In this document: piece after piece, positions 1 through 7,876 of the stretch
Layout of the letters: every line of letters begins with the position of its first letter
How positions within the stretch are numbered: the stretch's first letter is position 1
Translations under genes and position numbers: made by a program
Assembly (NCBI RefSeq): GCF_007859315.1
Contig: NZ_VOHA01000008.1
Span: 273,934-337,933, forward strand
Source of the DNA: Reyranella sp. CPCC 100927
GTDB lineage: Bacteria; Pseudomonadota; Alphaproteobacteria; Reyranellales; Reyranellaceae
Length of the DNA stretch: 64,000 nt
Reading direction: 5' to 3'
The notes under the pieces: model-generated
Told to the model about the DNA's origin: nothing
Seen by the model: the letters and a program-made list of their open reading frames with translations, nothing else
Database searches by the model: none

Positions 1-2
1 AC

Positions 3-146
3 AAGTGCAAGGCGGCGGCGGACTACCTGAAGTCCGTACGCGATCGCCAGGATCGCGAGGCCAAGGCGCTGGCCAACCTCACCGGCTGGGACGTCAACGA
101 CATCCGCCGGCGCCAGTCGCGCGCCCCCATGGTGACACCGAGGTAG
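3..146 (+). CDS. 3' end of a truncated gene, unidentified
   Basis: Only the last 47 codons lie in the window, ending in TAG at 144-146. The visible peptide is Lys/Arg/Asp rich and helical in character, with a TGWD motif near the end and no membrane segment. It ends 6 nt before the GTG start of the RnfD-like gene, so the two are probably co-transcribed. In other proteobacteria stand-alone RnfD-like genes can follow DUF2330-type exported proteins, and this tail could belong to one. That identification is a guess from context, not from a motif. Confidence 0.55.
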   Translation, partial: KCKAAADYLKSVRDRQDREAKALANLTGWDVNDIRRRQSRAPMVTPR

Positions 147-152
147 ACTCCC

Positions 153-1040
153 GTGGCCGATGCCGTCCTGCCCGCAACGCGACCACCGGTCTGGTCACGC
201 GTCGGTGCACGCGTGCGGTCCCTCGACGCGCGCTACCTGCAGATCGGATTCCTGGGCTCGTTCCTGCTGTTCGGTGCGCTGGTGCGAGACTTCGCGCTGC
301 GCCCGGAACAGGTCGTGCTGACCTTCGCCGCCGCACTCGCCACGCAACGCATCGGCGCGCAGTTGACCGGCCTGCCCAGCCACAGCCTGCTGAGCGCCGT
401 GGTCACCAGCCTCGGGCTCAGCATCCTGGTGCGTGCCGATTCGCTCTGGGTCCATCCGCTGGTCGCCACGCTGGCCATCGGCGCCAAGTTCGCCATTCGC
501 TGGAACGGCAAGCATCTCTACAACCCGGCCAACCTCGGCGCGATGATCGCGTTGCTGCTGCTGCCGGGTGCCTGGATCTCGCCCGGCCAGTGGGGCAGCG
601 ACATGCTGCTGGCGCTGTGGGTGGCCACGTTCGGCATCACGGTGTCGAGCAGCGCCCGGCGCTTCGATATCGCCTGGGCGTTCCTGGCGATCTATGTCGG
701 CCTGCTGGTGCTGCGTATCGTCTATCTCGGCGCGCGCTGGGCCGTGCTGGAGAACCAGCTGTCGAGCGGCGCACTGATCCTGTTCACGTTCTTCATGATC
801 ACTGATCCGATGACGACCCCCAACCACCGGCTGATGCGTTTTCTTTATGCCGCGATCGTCGCCGTCGGCGCCTTCGTCTGGACCTATGTGTTCTTCGACA
901 CCAACGGGCTGATATGGGCGCTGTTCCTGGCCACGCCCTTGGTGCCGCTGCTCGACCGCCTGATGCCGGCGGCCAAGTTCCAATGGCGGCCGCAATCGCC
1001 CTATCCGACAGCACCGTCCGGTCGCGCGGACAGCCGGTGA
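153..1040 (+). CDS. RnfD/NqrB-family membrane protein, stand-alone
   Basis: A 295-residue polytopic inner-membrane protein with roughly eight to nine hydrophobic segments. Family marks are HLYNPANLG near residue 130 and a MITDPMTTP-type loop near residue 212; both are conserved in the RnfD/NqrB subunits of ion-pumping electron transport complexes. The SGAT-type loop on which RnfD and NqrB carry covalent FMN is not visible; the nearest match, SSGAL, lacks the threonine. No rnfABCEG genes are adjacent. It probably serves as a membrane partner for an unknown redox protein rather than as part of a full Rnf complex. The start is GTG at 153, with GAGG at 140-143 and the partial gene ending just upstream. 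Family assignment is fairly secure; the electron-transfer role is inferred. Confidence 0.8.
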   Translation: MADAVLPATRPPVWSRVGARVRSLDARYLQIGFLGSFLLFGALVRDFALRPEQVVLTFAAALATQRIGAQLTGLPSHSLLSAVVTSLGLSILVRADSLWVHPLVATLAIGAKFAIRWNGKHLYNPANLGAMIALLLLPGAWISPGQWGSDMLLALWVATFGITVSSSARRFDIAWAFLAIYVGLLVLRIVYLGARWAVLENQLSSGALILFTFFMITDPMTTPNHRLMRFLYAAIVAVGAFVWTYVFFDTNGLIWALFLATPLVPLLDRLMPAAKFQWRPQSPYPTAPSGRADSR

Positions 1041-1047
1041 CCGCGCA

Positions 1048-1575
1048 TCACCCTTCGTTCTGTCGATCGATTTCGAACCACACCGCGTCGATGTCCTTGT
1101 AGGTGACGTGCCTGCGGTACGTCATGCCCAGGCGCTTCATCACCGCTTGCGAGGCGAGATTGTCGGGCTTGGTGATGGCGAAGATCGACGGCAAGCCGCG
1201 GCGCTCGAAGCCGTAACGCAGCGCCACGCCACCCAGCTCCGTGGCATAGCCCTTGCCCCATGCCTCGGGATGCAGCGCATAGAGGAGTTCGGTCTGACCG
1301 CCGAATTCGGGAATGACGCGCAGGCCGCCATGGCCGACCAGCCTGCCCTCCTCGTCGCCGTCCTTCAGGAACAGACCCCACGGGCCATGACCATCGTCGG
1401 CCCAGCACTGCGCGAAGTAGGCAATGGTGCGCAACGCGTTGTCGAGCGGGTCGCCCTGCTGCGATGTCGGCAGCCAGCGTGCGACCTCGGGATGGTAGCG
1501 GATCTCGGCATAGGCGGCCGCATCGGCGTCAACCAGCGGACGCAGGATCAGGCGGGCAGTCAGTACGGTATCCAT
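1048..1575 (-). CDS. GNAT family N-acetyltransferase (RimJ/RimL-like)
   Basis: A 175-residue acetyltransferase of the type that transfers acetyl from acetyl-CoA to an amine, resembling RimJ/RimL ribosomal-protein acetylases. The N-terminus TARLILRPL is the usual RimJ/L opening strand. The acetyl-CoA loop appears as PEAWGKGYATE, followed by NLASQAVMKRLGM, the standard motif near the end of the fold. I chose the ATG at 1575 because the protein then begins exactly at the conserved TxRLxLRP strand; longer versions add residues with no homology. It converges on the RnfD-like gene, with 7 nt between the stops. Substrate unknown. Confidence 0.85.
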   Translation of the reverse strand: MDTVLTARLILRPLVDADAAAYAEIRYHPEVARWLPTSQQGDPLDNALRTIAYFAQCWADDGHGPWGLFLKDGDEEGRLVGHGGLRVIPEFGGQTELLYALHPEAWGKGYATELGGVALRYGFERRGLPSIFAITKPDNLASQAVMKRLGMTYRRHVTYKDIDAVWFEIDRQNEG

Positions 1576-1701
1576 AGCGCAACAGTAACGCATATTGCCG
1601 CTGTCCCGGCACGCGCCCGCCACGCGGAACGGAGGCCTCGCCGCGCGCGAGTCCCGCCGCTAGGATCGCGCATGAACGGCCGTTCATACGGGAGGACACC
1701 C

Positions 1702-2970
1702 ATGGATTTCGAGATCCCCGCCGATATCAAAGCCTATCTCGATGAACTCGATGCCTTCATCGAGCGCGAGATCCGGCCGTTGGAACGCGAGAACGACAAC
1801 ATCCGCTTCTTCGACCACCGCCGCGAGCACGCCCGCACCGACTGGGACAACGACGGCCAGCCGCGCCACGAATGGGAGGCGCTGCTGGCCGAGATGCGCC
1901 GGCGCGCCGACAAGGCGGGCCATCTGCGCTTCGCGCTGCCCAAGGACCTGGGCGGCAAGGACGGCAGCAACCTCGCCATGGCGATCATCCGCGAGCACCT
2001 GGCCCATAAGGGCCTGGGGCTGCACAACGACCTGCAGAACGAAAGCTCCATCGTCGGCAACTTCCCGGTCGTCCTGCTGCTGCACCGCTTCGGCACGCCG
2101 GAACAGAAACAGCGCTACATCCAGGCCATGCTGGCCGGCAAGGAGCGTATCGCCTTCGGGCTCACCGAACCCAACCATGGGTCGGACGCGACCTTCATGG
2201 AGACCAACGCCGTCAAACGCGGCGGCGACTGGGTGATCAACGGCGGCAAGCGCTTCAACACCGGCCTGCACACGGCGACCGTCGATCTGATCTTCGCGCG
2301 CACCTCAGGCAAACCAGGCGATGCGCGCGGCATCAGCGCCTTCCTGGTGCCGGTGAGCACGCCAGGCTTCAAGGTCGAGTACATGTGGTGGACGTTCAAC
2401 ATGCCCAGCGACCACGCCGAAGTGTCGCTCACCAACGTCACCGTGCCGGCGTCGACCATGCTGGGCGAGGAAGGCATGGGCCTGGATGTGGCGCAGACCT
2501 TCGTGCACGAGAACCGCATTCGCCAGGCCGCATCGAGCCTGGGCGCGGCGCAGTACTGCGTCGACTGCTCGGTCGCCTACGCCAACCGCCGTGTCGTCTT
2601 CGGCAAGAAGCTGTCCTCCAACCAGGCCATCCAGTTTCCCCTGGCCGAACTGCACACCGAAGCCGAGATGACCCGCGGACTGGTGCGCAAGACCGCCTGG
2701 TACCTGGACCGTGAGCATCACATGGATGTGAGCCCCTGGGTGGCGATGGCCAACTATCGCGCCAACCGGCTGGTATGCGACGCCGCCGACCGGGCGATGC
2801 AGGTGCATGGCGGTGTCGGCTATTCACGGCACTACCCCTTCGAGCACATCTTCCGCCACCACCGACGCTATCGCATCACCGAAGGTTCCGAGGAAATCCA
2901 GATTCGCCGTGTGGCCGGCTCGCTCTTCGGCTATTGGGGCACGCAGAAGGCACCCAAGGCGGCGGAATGA
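1702..2970 (+). CDS. Acyl-CoA dehydrogenase
   Basis: A 422-residue FAD enzyme that would oxidise an acyl-CoA to the 2-enoyl-CoA, passing electrons to ETF. The middle domain has FGLTEPNHGSDATFMET, the family flavin/substrate signature. The C-terminal helical domain has QVHGGVGYSRHYPFE and ITEGSEEIQ, where the Glu of TEGSEE is the expected catalytic base. Length is typical. The ATG at 1702 is preceded by GGAGG at 1691-1695; the open frame continues upstream, but only antisense to the GNAT gene, so the shorter start is used. The next gene starts 28 nt downstream. Chain-length preference cannot be read from the sequence. Confidence 0.93.
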   Translation: MDFEIPADIKAYLDELDAFIEREIRPLERENDNIRFFDHRREHARTDWDNDGQPRHEWEALLAEMRRRADKAGHLRFALPKDLGGKDGSNLAMAIIREHLAHKGLGLHNDLQNESSIVGNFPVVLLLHRFGTPEQKQRYIQAMLAGKERIAFGLTEPNHGSDATFMETNAVKRGGDWVINGGKRFNTGLHTATVDLIFARTSGKPGDARGISAFLVPVSTPGFKVEYMWWTFNMPSDHAEVSLTNVTVPASTMLGEEGMGLDVAQTFVHENRIRQAASSLGAAQYCVDCSVAYANRRVVFGKKLSSNQAIQFPLAELHTEAEMTRGLVRKTAWYLDREHHMDVSPWVAMANYRANRLVCDAADRAMQVHGGVGYSRHYPFEHIFRHHRRYRITEGSEEIQIRRVAGSLFGYWGTQKAPKAAE

Positions 2971-2998
2971 CGGTCCGGCCGCCGCCGGAGGAGAATCG

Positions 2999-3892
2999 AT
3001 GGCGTACTGGTGGCTGAACCAGAAGGAAGACGACTTCGCCCTGCTCGACGAGGAAGGGGTGGTGGCGATCCCGCGGCGCGACAGGCTGGGCAAGACCAAC
3101 CCAAGCTATGCCGTCGCGGGCGAGATGCGGCCGGCCGACATCGGCTTCGCCTTCATCGGCGGCGAGCTTGACGGCGTTTTCACCGTCGTCGAGGCGCCGC
3201 AGGACGACACCGTCGAAATGGCGCCCGACTTCCAGCGCCGGGCGGCACGCCTGGTGCCGGTGCGGTTTTTCGGCCTGGCGATCCCGGTGCGCGTCGAGGA
3301 AACCACACTGCGACTGCGCGATGTGCTGCCCGCCTTCGGCTCACCGCTTGATCCCGACGGCACCAACAAGGACACGGTGATCCACCGCGTCGGCGAAGCC
3401 GTCAGCGACCGCCTGGTCGCGCTGGCTGCCGATGCCGAACCGATGTCGGCCTCGCTGGCCGAAGCGATGGCCGAGGCGATAGCGGTCGGCGACCTGCCGG
3501 AGGAACACAAGAACGACCTGATCGAGGCCCGCCTGGGGCTCGGCCGCTTCGGCGATGCGGTCATGGCGCAGTGGGACCGCGCCTGCTGCGGCACCGGCAC
3601 GGCGGTGGATGGCCTCATCCACGTCAACCCGATCAAGCCCTGGGTGCGCGCCACCAACGACGAGCGACTGGATCCCGAGAACGGCCTGCTGATGGTCGCG
3701 ACATGGAGCCTGGCGTTCAACAGCGGCCTCATCGCTTTCGAGGACGACGGCGCCATCGTGCTGTCGGCCGATTTGCCGGCGACGGAAGCCCACAAGGCCG
3801 GCATCGCCCCCGACTTCCGCCTCCCGCTCAAGGGCGATCGGCAGCGCACTTACCTGGCGTGGCACCGCATGAACGTGTTCGCGGGAAGTTAG
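2999..3892 (+). CDS. EVE-like + HNH_2 fusion protein with degenerate nuclease motif
   Basis: A 297-residue protein. Residues 1-110 begin YWWLNQKEDD and look like an EVE/PUA-type domain, the fold that reads modified bases in modification-dependent restriction. Residues 180-297 align along their whole length with the HNH_2 endonuclease domain: RLGLGRF, IKPW, ERLDPENGLL, GLIAFEDDG and the closing LAWHRMNVF. The catalytic positions are altered. The usual ASHIKPW reads VNPIKPW (His to Pro at 211); the usual HxDxxFD reads TWSLAFN (His to Thr at 235, Asp to Ser at 237, Asp to Asn at 241). Asn228 of ENG is kept. This suggests a binding-only relative of EVE-HNH restriction enzymes. It follows the acyl-CoA dehydrogenase by 28 nt with SD GGAGGAG. 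The EVE call is less certain than the HNH call. Confidence 0.72.
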   Translation: MAYWWLNQKEDDFALLDEEGVVAIPRRDRLGKTNPSYAVAGEMRPADIGFAFIGGELDGVFTVVEAPQDDTVEMAPDFQRRAARLVPVRFFGLAIPVRVEETTLRLRDVLPAFGSPLDPDGTNKDTVIHRVGEAVSDRLVALAADAEPMSASLAEAMAEAIAVGDLPEEHKNDLIEARLGLGRFGDAVMAQWDRACCGTGTAVDGLIHVNPIKPWVRATNDERLDPENGLLMVATWSLAFNSGLIAFEDDGAIVLSADLPATEAHKAGIAPDFRLPLKGDRQRTYLAWHRMNVFAGS

Positions 3893-3902
3893 TTTCCAGA
3901 GG

Positions 3903-4589
3903 TTAGAGCGCCAGCCGATCGATCGCGGCGGCCAGTTCATCGACGGTGGCGACATCGGCGTCGGGCAGTTCGGTCCAGCTTCGCGGCGCCTGGGCGGCGT
4001 GACGGCCGGCGCGAAAGCGCACCGTGCGCATGCCCAGCAGGCGCGCCGGTACGATATCGTTGTCGATGCGATCGCCCACCATGAGGCAGTCGGCCGGCAC
4101 TGCACCCAGCCGGGCGCACACCGTCAGGAACAGACGCGGATCGGGTTTGTGGAAGCCCAGCTGCGCACTGCCGTCGGCACTGTCGAACAGCCCCGCCATG
4201 CCCAGCCGCTCCAGCTTGGCCGCCAGCGTCAGTGGCTGATTGGCGACAATGCCCAGGCTGAAGCCCGATGCGCGCAGGGCCGCCAACAGCTCGATCATGC
4301 CGGGCCGCGCTTCGGCGAGGTCGTTCCGGGCCATCTCCGCCGAGAACAACGTCCAGGCGCGATGCGCGGCAAAGACGTCGCCGTTGCATAAACGCCAGAT
4401 CACTGCCTGGTAGAGATTGGGTGCGAAGCTCTCGACCGCCCGCGCACAGGCCTCATCGTAGTCCGCCGACGTGACGTCGATGCCCTGACGTCGCACGGCC
4501 TGCGGCAACAGACGATCGACGGCGCGCTCGAACGCTTCTTCGGTATCCAGCGGACCGCCGACGTCGAACAGCAGGGTTGTGATGGGCAT
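3903..4589 (-). CDS. HAD-family hydrolase
   Basis: A 228-residue haloacid dehalogenase-superfamily phosphatase. Motif I is FDVGGPLDT with the nucleophile Asp9; the second acidic position is Gly, as in other FDVGG-type HADs. Motif II is IVANQP near residue 115. Motif III Lys is in GFHKPDPRLF, and motif IV is MVGDRIDNDI, which supplies the metal-binding acids. A helical cap lies between motifs I and II, giving subfamily IA geometry. Substrate is unknown; small phosphorylated metabolites are typical. The gene is convergent with the EVE-HNH gene, with 10 nt between the stops. Confidence 0.85.
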   Translation of the reverse strand: MPITTLLFDVGGPLDTEEAFERAVDRLLPQAVRRQGIDVTSADYDEACARAVESFAPNLYQAVIWRLCNGDVFAAHRAWTLFSAEMARNDLAEARPGMIELLAALRASGFSLGIVANQPLTLAAKLERLGMAGLFDSADGSAQLGFHKPDPRLFLTVCARLGAVPADCLMVGDRIDNDIVPARLLGMRTVRFRAGRHAAQAPRSWTELPDADVATVDELAAAIDRLAL

Positions 4590-4610
4590 GAGGCACTGTA
4601 GCGCCGGCGG

Positions 4611-5408
4611 TCAGACCCGCAACAGCCGCACGCTCCCCCCGGTTCGCTGGGCCTGCCGCGCGGCGCCGGCTTGCGCCTCGGCACCATAGGCCGCGCGTGC
4701 CAGCGCGACCTCGTGGGCGATCGCGGCGGCGCCGTCCTGATCAAGCCCTTCGTAGAGCGACCGCCGATCGGCCAACAGCGCCGTCTGCGGCAACGCGGCG
4801 ATCTGATGCGCCAGCTTCTCGGCCTCGGCCCGCGTGGCACCGCGCGGCGCCTTGCGGCTGGCCAGCCCCATCGTCAGGGCCTCGTCGGCCGCCACGGTGC
4901 GCCCGCTGATCACCATGTCGAGTGCCCGCCCGGCGCCGACCAGACGCGGCAGGCGCACGGTCGTGCCATCACCCGTCGGACCACCCCACAGCCGGGATGC
5001 CACGCTGAAGGCGGCTGTTTCGTCGATGATGCGGATATCGCAGAACAGCGCCACGCCCAGGCCCTCGGCACTGGCGGCTCCCTCGATGGCAGCGATCACC
5101 GGCTTCGACAGCGGCACCGCCAGCGGCCCATCAGCGGCGCTCGCCCACGGCCGGTAAATCCCGTTGGCCGCCAACTCGCCGAGATCAGCACCCGAGCAGA
5201 AGCATCCCCCGGCGCCGGTCACCACGATGGCCCGGATTTCCTCGTCGGCATCCGCCATCTGGAACGCACCGGCAAGGCCGCCGACCGTCTTGGCATTGAG
5301 CGCGTTCTTCATCTCGGCGCGGTTGATGATGATGGTCGTGACCGGCACCCGGCGCGACGCCAGGATGTTGCCGTCGGCGAACGTCATCGAAGTCAGTGGC
5401 GCAGCCAT
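4611..5408 (-). CDS. Enoyl-CoA hydratase/isomerase family protein, paralog 1
   Basis: A 265-residue crotonase-fold protein acting on an acyl-CoA thioester. Visible marks are NRAEMKNALN, the oxyanion-hole segment GCFCSGADL and the second oxyanion segment GLGVALFCDIRI. The positions of the two catalytic glutamates of classical enoyl-CoA hydratase are not Glu here: the segment after CDIRI reads FSVASRLWGGP rather than FxxPE. It therefore belongs to the SRxWG-type crotonases, whose chemistry varies. Start chosen at 5408 (MAAPLTS), by comparison with the neighbouring paralog. It lies downstream of that paralog on the same strand with about 95 nt between them, including a hairpin. Confidence 0.85.
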   Translation of the reverse strand: MAAPLTSMTFADGNILASRRVPVTTIIINRAEMKNALNAKTVGGLAGAFQMADADEEIRAIVVTGAGGCFCSGADLGELAANGIYRPWASAADGPLAVPLSKPVIAAIEGAASAEGLGVALFCDIRIIDETAAFSVASRLWGGPTGDGTTVRLPRLVGAGRALDMVISGRTVAADEALTMGLASRKAPRGATRAEAEKLAHQIAALPQTALLADRRSLYEGLDQDGAAAIAHEVALARAAYGAEAQAGAARQAQRTGGSVRLLRV

Positions 5409-5480
5409 CGCAGATCCGGCGCTTCCGCCGCCGGCCACCCGACGCGCCTCGTATCGCCGCCTTGATGGCGGATTTATACC

Positions 5481-5504
5481 GGCCCGCCCGCAGGCCGGCG
5501 GGCC
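5481..5504 (-). terminator. GC-rich hairpin after the crotonase paralog 2 stop
   Basis: Perfect 8-bp arms GGCCCGCC (5481-5488) and GGCGGGCC (5497-5504) with an 8-nt loop, directly abutting the stop codon of the upstream crotonase gene on the minus strand. No long T-run follows, so it may be an mRNA 3' stabiliser or a weak terminator rather than a strong intrinsic one. Confidence 0.45.
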
Positions 5505-6305
5505 TCAATTGGTCCGCTTGGGATCGTTCGCGAAGCTGCCGCCGCGACCCGCGCCGTGGCTGAACCGCGCCGCGCCTGCCTGGGATTCGATCCGCCGGGC
5601 CTCCAGCGACAGCTCCATCTCGCGTCGGATCGCCGCCGCGGTCGCATGATCGAAGCTGTCGTAGGCCGAGCGGCGATCGGACCCAAGGGCGATCTGCGGA
5701 AAACCCGCGATCTGACGCGCCAGCGTCTGCGCCTCGGCCAGGGTCGTGCCGCGCGCCACCTTGCGGGTGGCCAACCCGATCGCGATGGCTTCGTCGGCGC
5801 CGACGGCGCGGCCGGTGATCAGCATGTCGAGCGCCCGTCCCTGGCCCACGATCCGCGGCAGGCGCACCGTGGTGCCGTCGCTCATGGGCACGCCCCAGCG
5901 CCGCGAGAAGACCCCGAACACGGCTGTCTCATCGACGATGCGGATGTCACAGAACAGCGCGACCCCGAGTCCACCGGCGCAGGCATGGCCTTCGACGGCG
6001 GCGATCACCGGTTTCGACAGGGCCGCGCGCAACGGCCCCTCGTCGCTGCCGGCCCATGGAAAATAGTCGACACCGGCGCCGAGCTGCTTGAGGTCGGCGC
6101 CGGCGCAGAAGGCACCGCCGGCGCCGGTCAGCACCGCGACGCGGGCACTGTCGTCGGCATCGAAGACCCACAAGGCCTCAGCCAAAGCCCGGGCGCTGTC
6201 GTTGTCGAGCGCGTTGCGCACGTCGGGCCGGTTGATGACGATCGTCGTCACCGGACCGTCGCGCGATACCAGCACCTTGCCGCCGGCAAGCGTGGTCTCA
6301 GCCAT
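5505..6305 (-). CDS. Enoyl-CoA hydratase/isomerase family protein, paralog 2
   Basis: A 266-residue crotonase-family protein, clearly paralogous to its downstream neighbour: both share the TTxxINRxxxxNAL opening, AGGAFCAGADL-type oxyanion loop, GLGVALFCDIRI, and the block SRRWGVPMSDGTTVRLPR. Like the neighbour it lacks the classical hydratase glutamates and has the RRWGVP signature of a divergent crotonase group. The ATG at 6305 follows GAGGGA at a good distance, which settles the start over the in-frame Met six codons upstream. The pair looks like a local tandem duplication that has since diverged, especially in the C-terminal third. Confidence 0.87.
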   Translation of the reverse strand: MAETTLAGGKVLVSRDGPVTTIVINRPDVRNALDNDSARALAEALWVFDADDSARVAVLTGAGGAFCAGADLKQLGAGVDYFPWAGSDEGPLRAALSKPVIAAVEGHACAGGLGVALFCDIRIVDETAVFGVFSRRWGVPMSDGTTVRLPRIVGQGRALDMLITGRAVGADEAIAIGLATRKVARGTTLAEAQTLARQIAGFPQIALGSDRRSAYDSFDHATAAAIRREMELSLEARRIESQAGAARFSHGAGRGGSFANDPKRTN

Positions 6306-6336
6306 GGCGTTCTCCCTCGTCATTGCCGGCAGCCCG

Positions 6337-6972
6337 TCACCGCAGCGGGCTGTAGCTCGCCGCCACCATGCGCAGGGTCAGAAGGTTCTGTTCCAGCAGA
6401 TCCTTGGTCTTGGTCGTCAGGAAGATTTCGGCAATCGCGCCGGGCTCCTCGATCAACACGACGGCCTCATGATCGATCGGCTGGCCACCCTCCGCCGGCT
6501 CGCTGTTCTCCAGCACGATCATCTCGCCGCGGCGGCCACCGACGATCGCCACCGTACCGGCGCGCGACATCGTGAAGTCGCGATCGGTGTTGCGCCGCGT
6601 CAGGGTCACGCGCTCGACCCAGCTCTCGATCGAATCGATCTCGCGGTTCTTGGTCCGCATCTGGCCCGAGATCAGGACCGGTGCGCCATCCGGCGGGGCG
6701 ATATCGGCCACGGTCACGGTCGACTTGGTCGAGCGGTCGGCACCACGCACGCTGCGGGCAACCCATCCCTGCGGCGGGCGCAGGGCGTAGGTCAGTCCCT
6801 GGCCGCGGATGATGATGCGACCGTCGGCGGTTCGCGTCGGCAGCGGCGGCGGTTCCGGCTTGGGCGCCTCGCGGGGGCCGCTGCTGCACGCACCCAGGGC
6901 AAGGACCAGTCCCCCCATCAAGATGCCTCGCCGCGTCAGCCTCTTATTGTCTCTTGATGCGGCGATCACCAT
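6337..6972 (-). CDS. Tat-type lipoprotein, unknown function
   Basis: A 211-residue predicted lipoprotein. The N-terminus carries LTRRGILMG, a twin-arginine-like motif, followed by a hydrophobic stretch and the lipobox LGAC with Cys29 as the acylation site. A short Pro-rich linker (residues 36-45) precedes a compact beta-rich domain with GWVARSV, VLISGQM and GEMIVLENSE. The domain vaguely resembles PsbP/Mog1-like lipoprotein domains, but I cannot name it. Its ATG lies 5 nt past the stop of the upstream 120-residue gene, so it is the third gene of a tight unit with the toxin-like gene. A role in the envelope is inferred only from the signal. Confidence 0.75.
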   Translation of the reverse strand: MVIAASRDNKRLTRRGILMGGLVLALGACSSGPREAPKPEPPPLPTRTADGRIIIRGQGLTYALRPPQGWVARSVRGADRSTKSTVTVADIAPPDGAPVLISGQMRTKNREIDSIESWVERVTLTRRNTDRDFTMSRAGTVAIVGGRRGEMIVLENSEPAEGGQPIDHEAVVLIEEPGAIAEIFLTTKTKDLLEQNLLTLRMVAASYSPLR

Positions 6973-6977
6973 GCCGG

Positions 6978-7340
6978 TCACGTCACCTTGTCGATATCGC
7001 GGGTCAGCTCGGCGTTGCCGAGCTTGGGTTTGCGGAAGTACCACCATTGGCGGTCGGGATGCCAGCCCTCGCGCCGGGCCACCGCCGATCCCCACAGACA
7101 CTTGCCGGCATCGACAGTGGCCTGCAAGAAGCGCTGGTCGCTCGCCGCCAGACGATCGCGAGACGCTTGCCCCGGCGGCCGCTTGCGCGGCGTTGTCGCT
7201 TGCAGAGCGTCGCCGATGGCACGGCGCAGGTCCATGTCATTGAGCCAGTCATCCAGATCGAAGGCATAGCCCGCCTCGATCCCGGCCACGATGCGATCCC
7301 ATGCCGCAATGCGGTCCGACAGCGATTTCTTGCCGGTCAT
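6978..7340 (-). CDS. Small conserved protein, candidate immunity partner
   Basis: A 120-residue soluble acidic/Trp-rich protein with no signal or membrane segment. Notable stretches are AAWDRIVAGIEAGYAF, LDDWLNDMDLR and, near the end, WWYFRKP. I do not recognise a named domain. The ATG at 7340 lies 8 nt after the stop of the upstream toxin-like gene, and its GAGG ribosome site overlaps that stop codon, which suggests translational coupling. A small cytoplasmic protein coupled behind a nuclease-toxin-like gene is the usual layout of an immunity gene, so that is the working hypothesis. A TTG at 7352 would give four extra residues and a 4-nt overlap. Confidence 0.62.
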   Translation of the reverse strand: MTGKKSLSDRIAAWDRIVAGIEAGYAFDLDDWLNDMDLRRAIGDALQATTPRKRPPGQASRDRLAASDQRFLQATVDAGKCLWGSAVARREGWHPDRQWWYFRKPKLGNAELTRDIDKVT

Positions 7341-7348
7341 CGCGGGCC

Positions 7349-7822
7349 TCAATGGTCACGTTCCAGTTGGCGGCGGAAATACCGTTCACCGTCATTGGGC
7401 CGAAAAAAGGTGCGGATGACGCCGTTCGGATTGAAGGCGATGAAGGCGCCGCTGCGCCGGTCGAAGCGGGTCACGACGCCGTCCCGGCGCACCGACTCGA
7501 GGATCGGACCGCCGGCCGTCGCATCGCGCAACGCCTGAGCCCGGCGCAGATACTCCTGCTGCGAGATGGTGCCGAACTCGCTGCCGTGCTTGTCGTAGTG
7601 CTCTTCCAGCCTGTTGCGGCTGGCGAAACCGACGGCCGGCCCCCAGACCCGATCCTGGGCCTGCGGCCCACGGGCTTCGATTTGCGGCCCGCCAGCGCCC
7701 GGTGCGCGATCGGCCGACGACCCGCCGCCCCAGCCGCCAAACAGGGCGACCGCGGCTGCCACGATCAGCGCCAACACGGCGATCAAGCCGCGGCCGCCGC
7801 GAAACCCTGTCCCAAGATTCAT
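7349..7822 (-). CDS. Membrane-anchored or exported small protein with BECR-nuclease-toxin-like domain
   Basis: A 157-residue protein. Residues 11-30 form one hydrophobic segment (uncleaved anchor or signal), then a Gly/Pro/Ala linker to about residue 65, then a compact C-terminal domain. The domain has HYDKHGSEFG (75-84), EYLRRAQAL, a central pair of strands RRDGVVTRFDRRSGAFIAFN, and RTFFRPNDGERYF (137-149). The order His-rich KHGxEFG, EYxxxA, then a TFFxP strand is what I associate with CdiA-CT/colicin-type ribonuclease toxins of the barnase-EndoU-ColicinE5/D-RelE (BECR) group. Confidence in that fold is moderate. The next gene is coupled to it and may be its immunity protein. It could alternatively be a domesticated periplasmic nuclease. 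Confidence 0.6.
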   Translation of the reverse strand: MNLGTGFRGGRGLIAVLALIVAAAVALFGGWGGGSSADRAPGAGGPQIEARGPQAQDRVWGPAVGFASRNRLEEHYDKHGSEFGTISQQEYLRRAQALRDATAGGPILESVRRDGVVTRFDRRSGAFIAFNPNGVIRTFFRPNDGERYFRRQLERDH

Positions 7823-7876
7823 GGCCCAGCACCAACTTCAACGCACCGACAGGCTAGCCTGCCCGCGGTCGGTTGC

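Noticed and set aside
1108..1701. N-terminal extension of the acyl-CoA dehydrogenase frame
   Set aside because: These codons are antisense to the GNAT gene; the real start at 1702 has a ribosome site and the family N-terminus.
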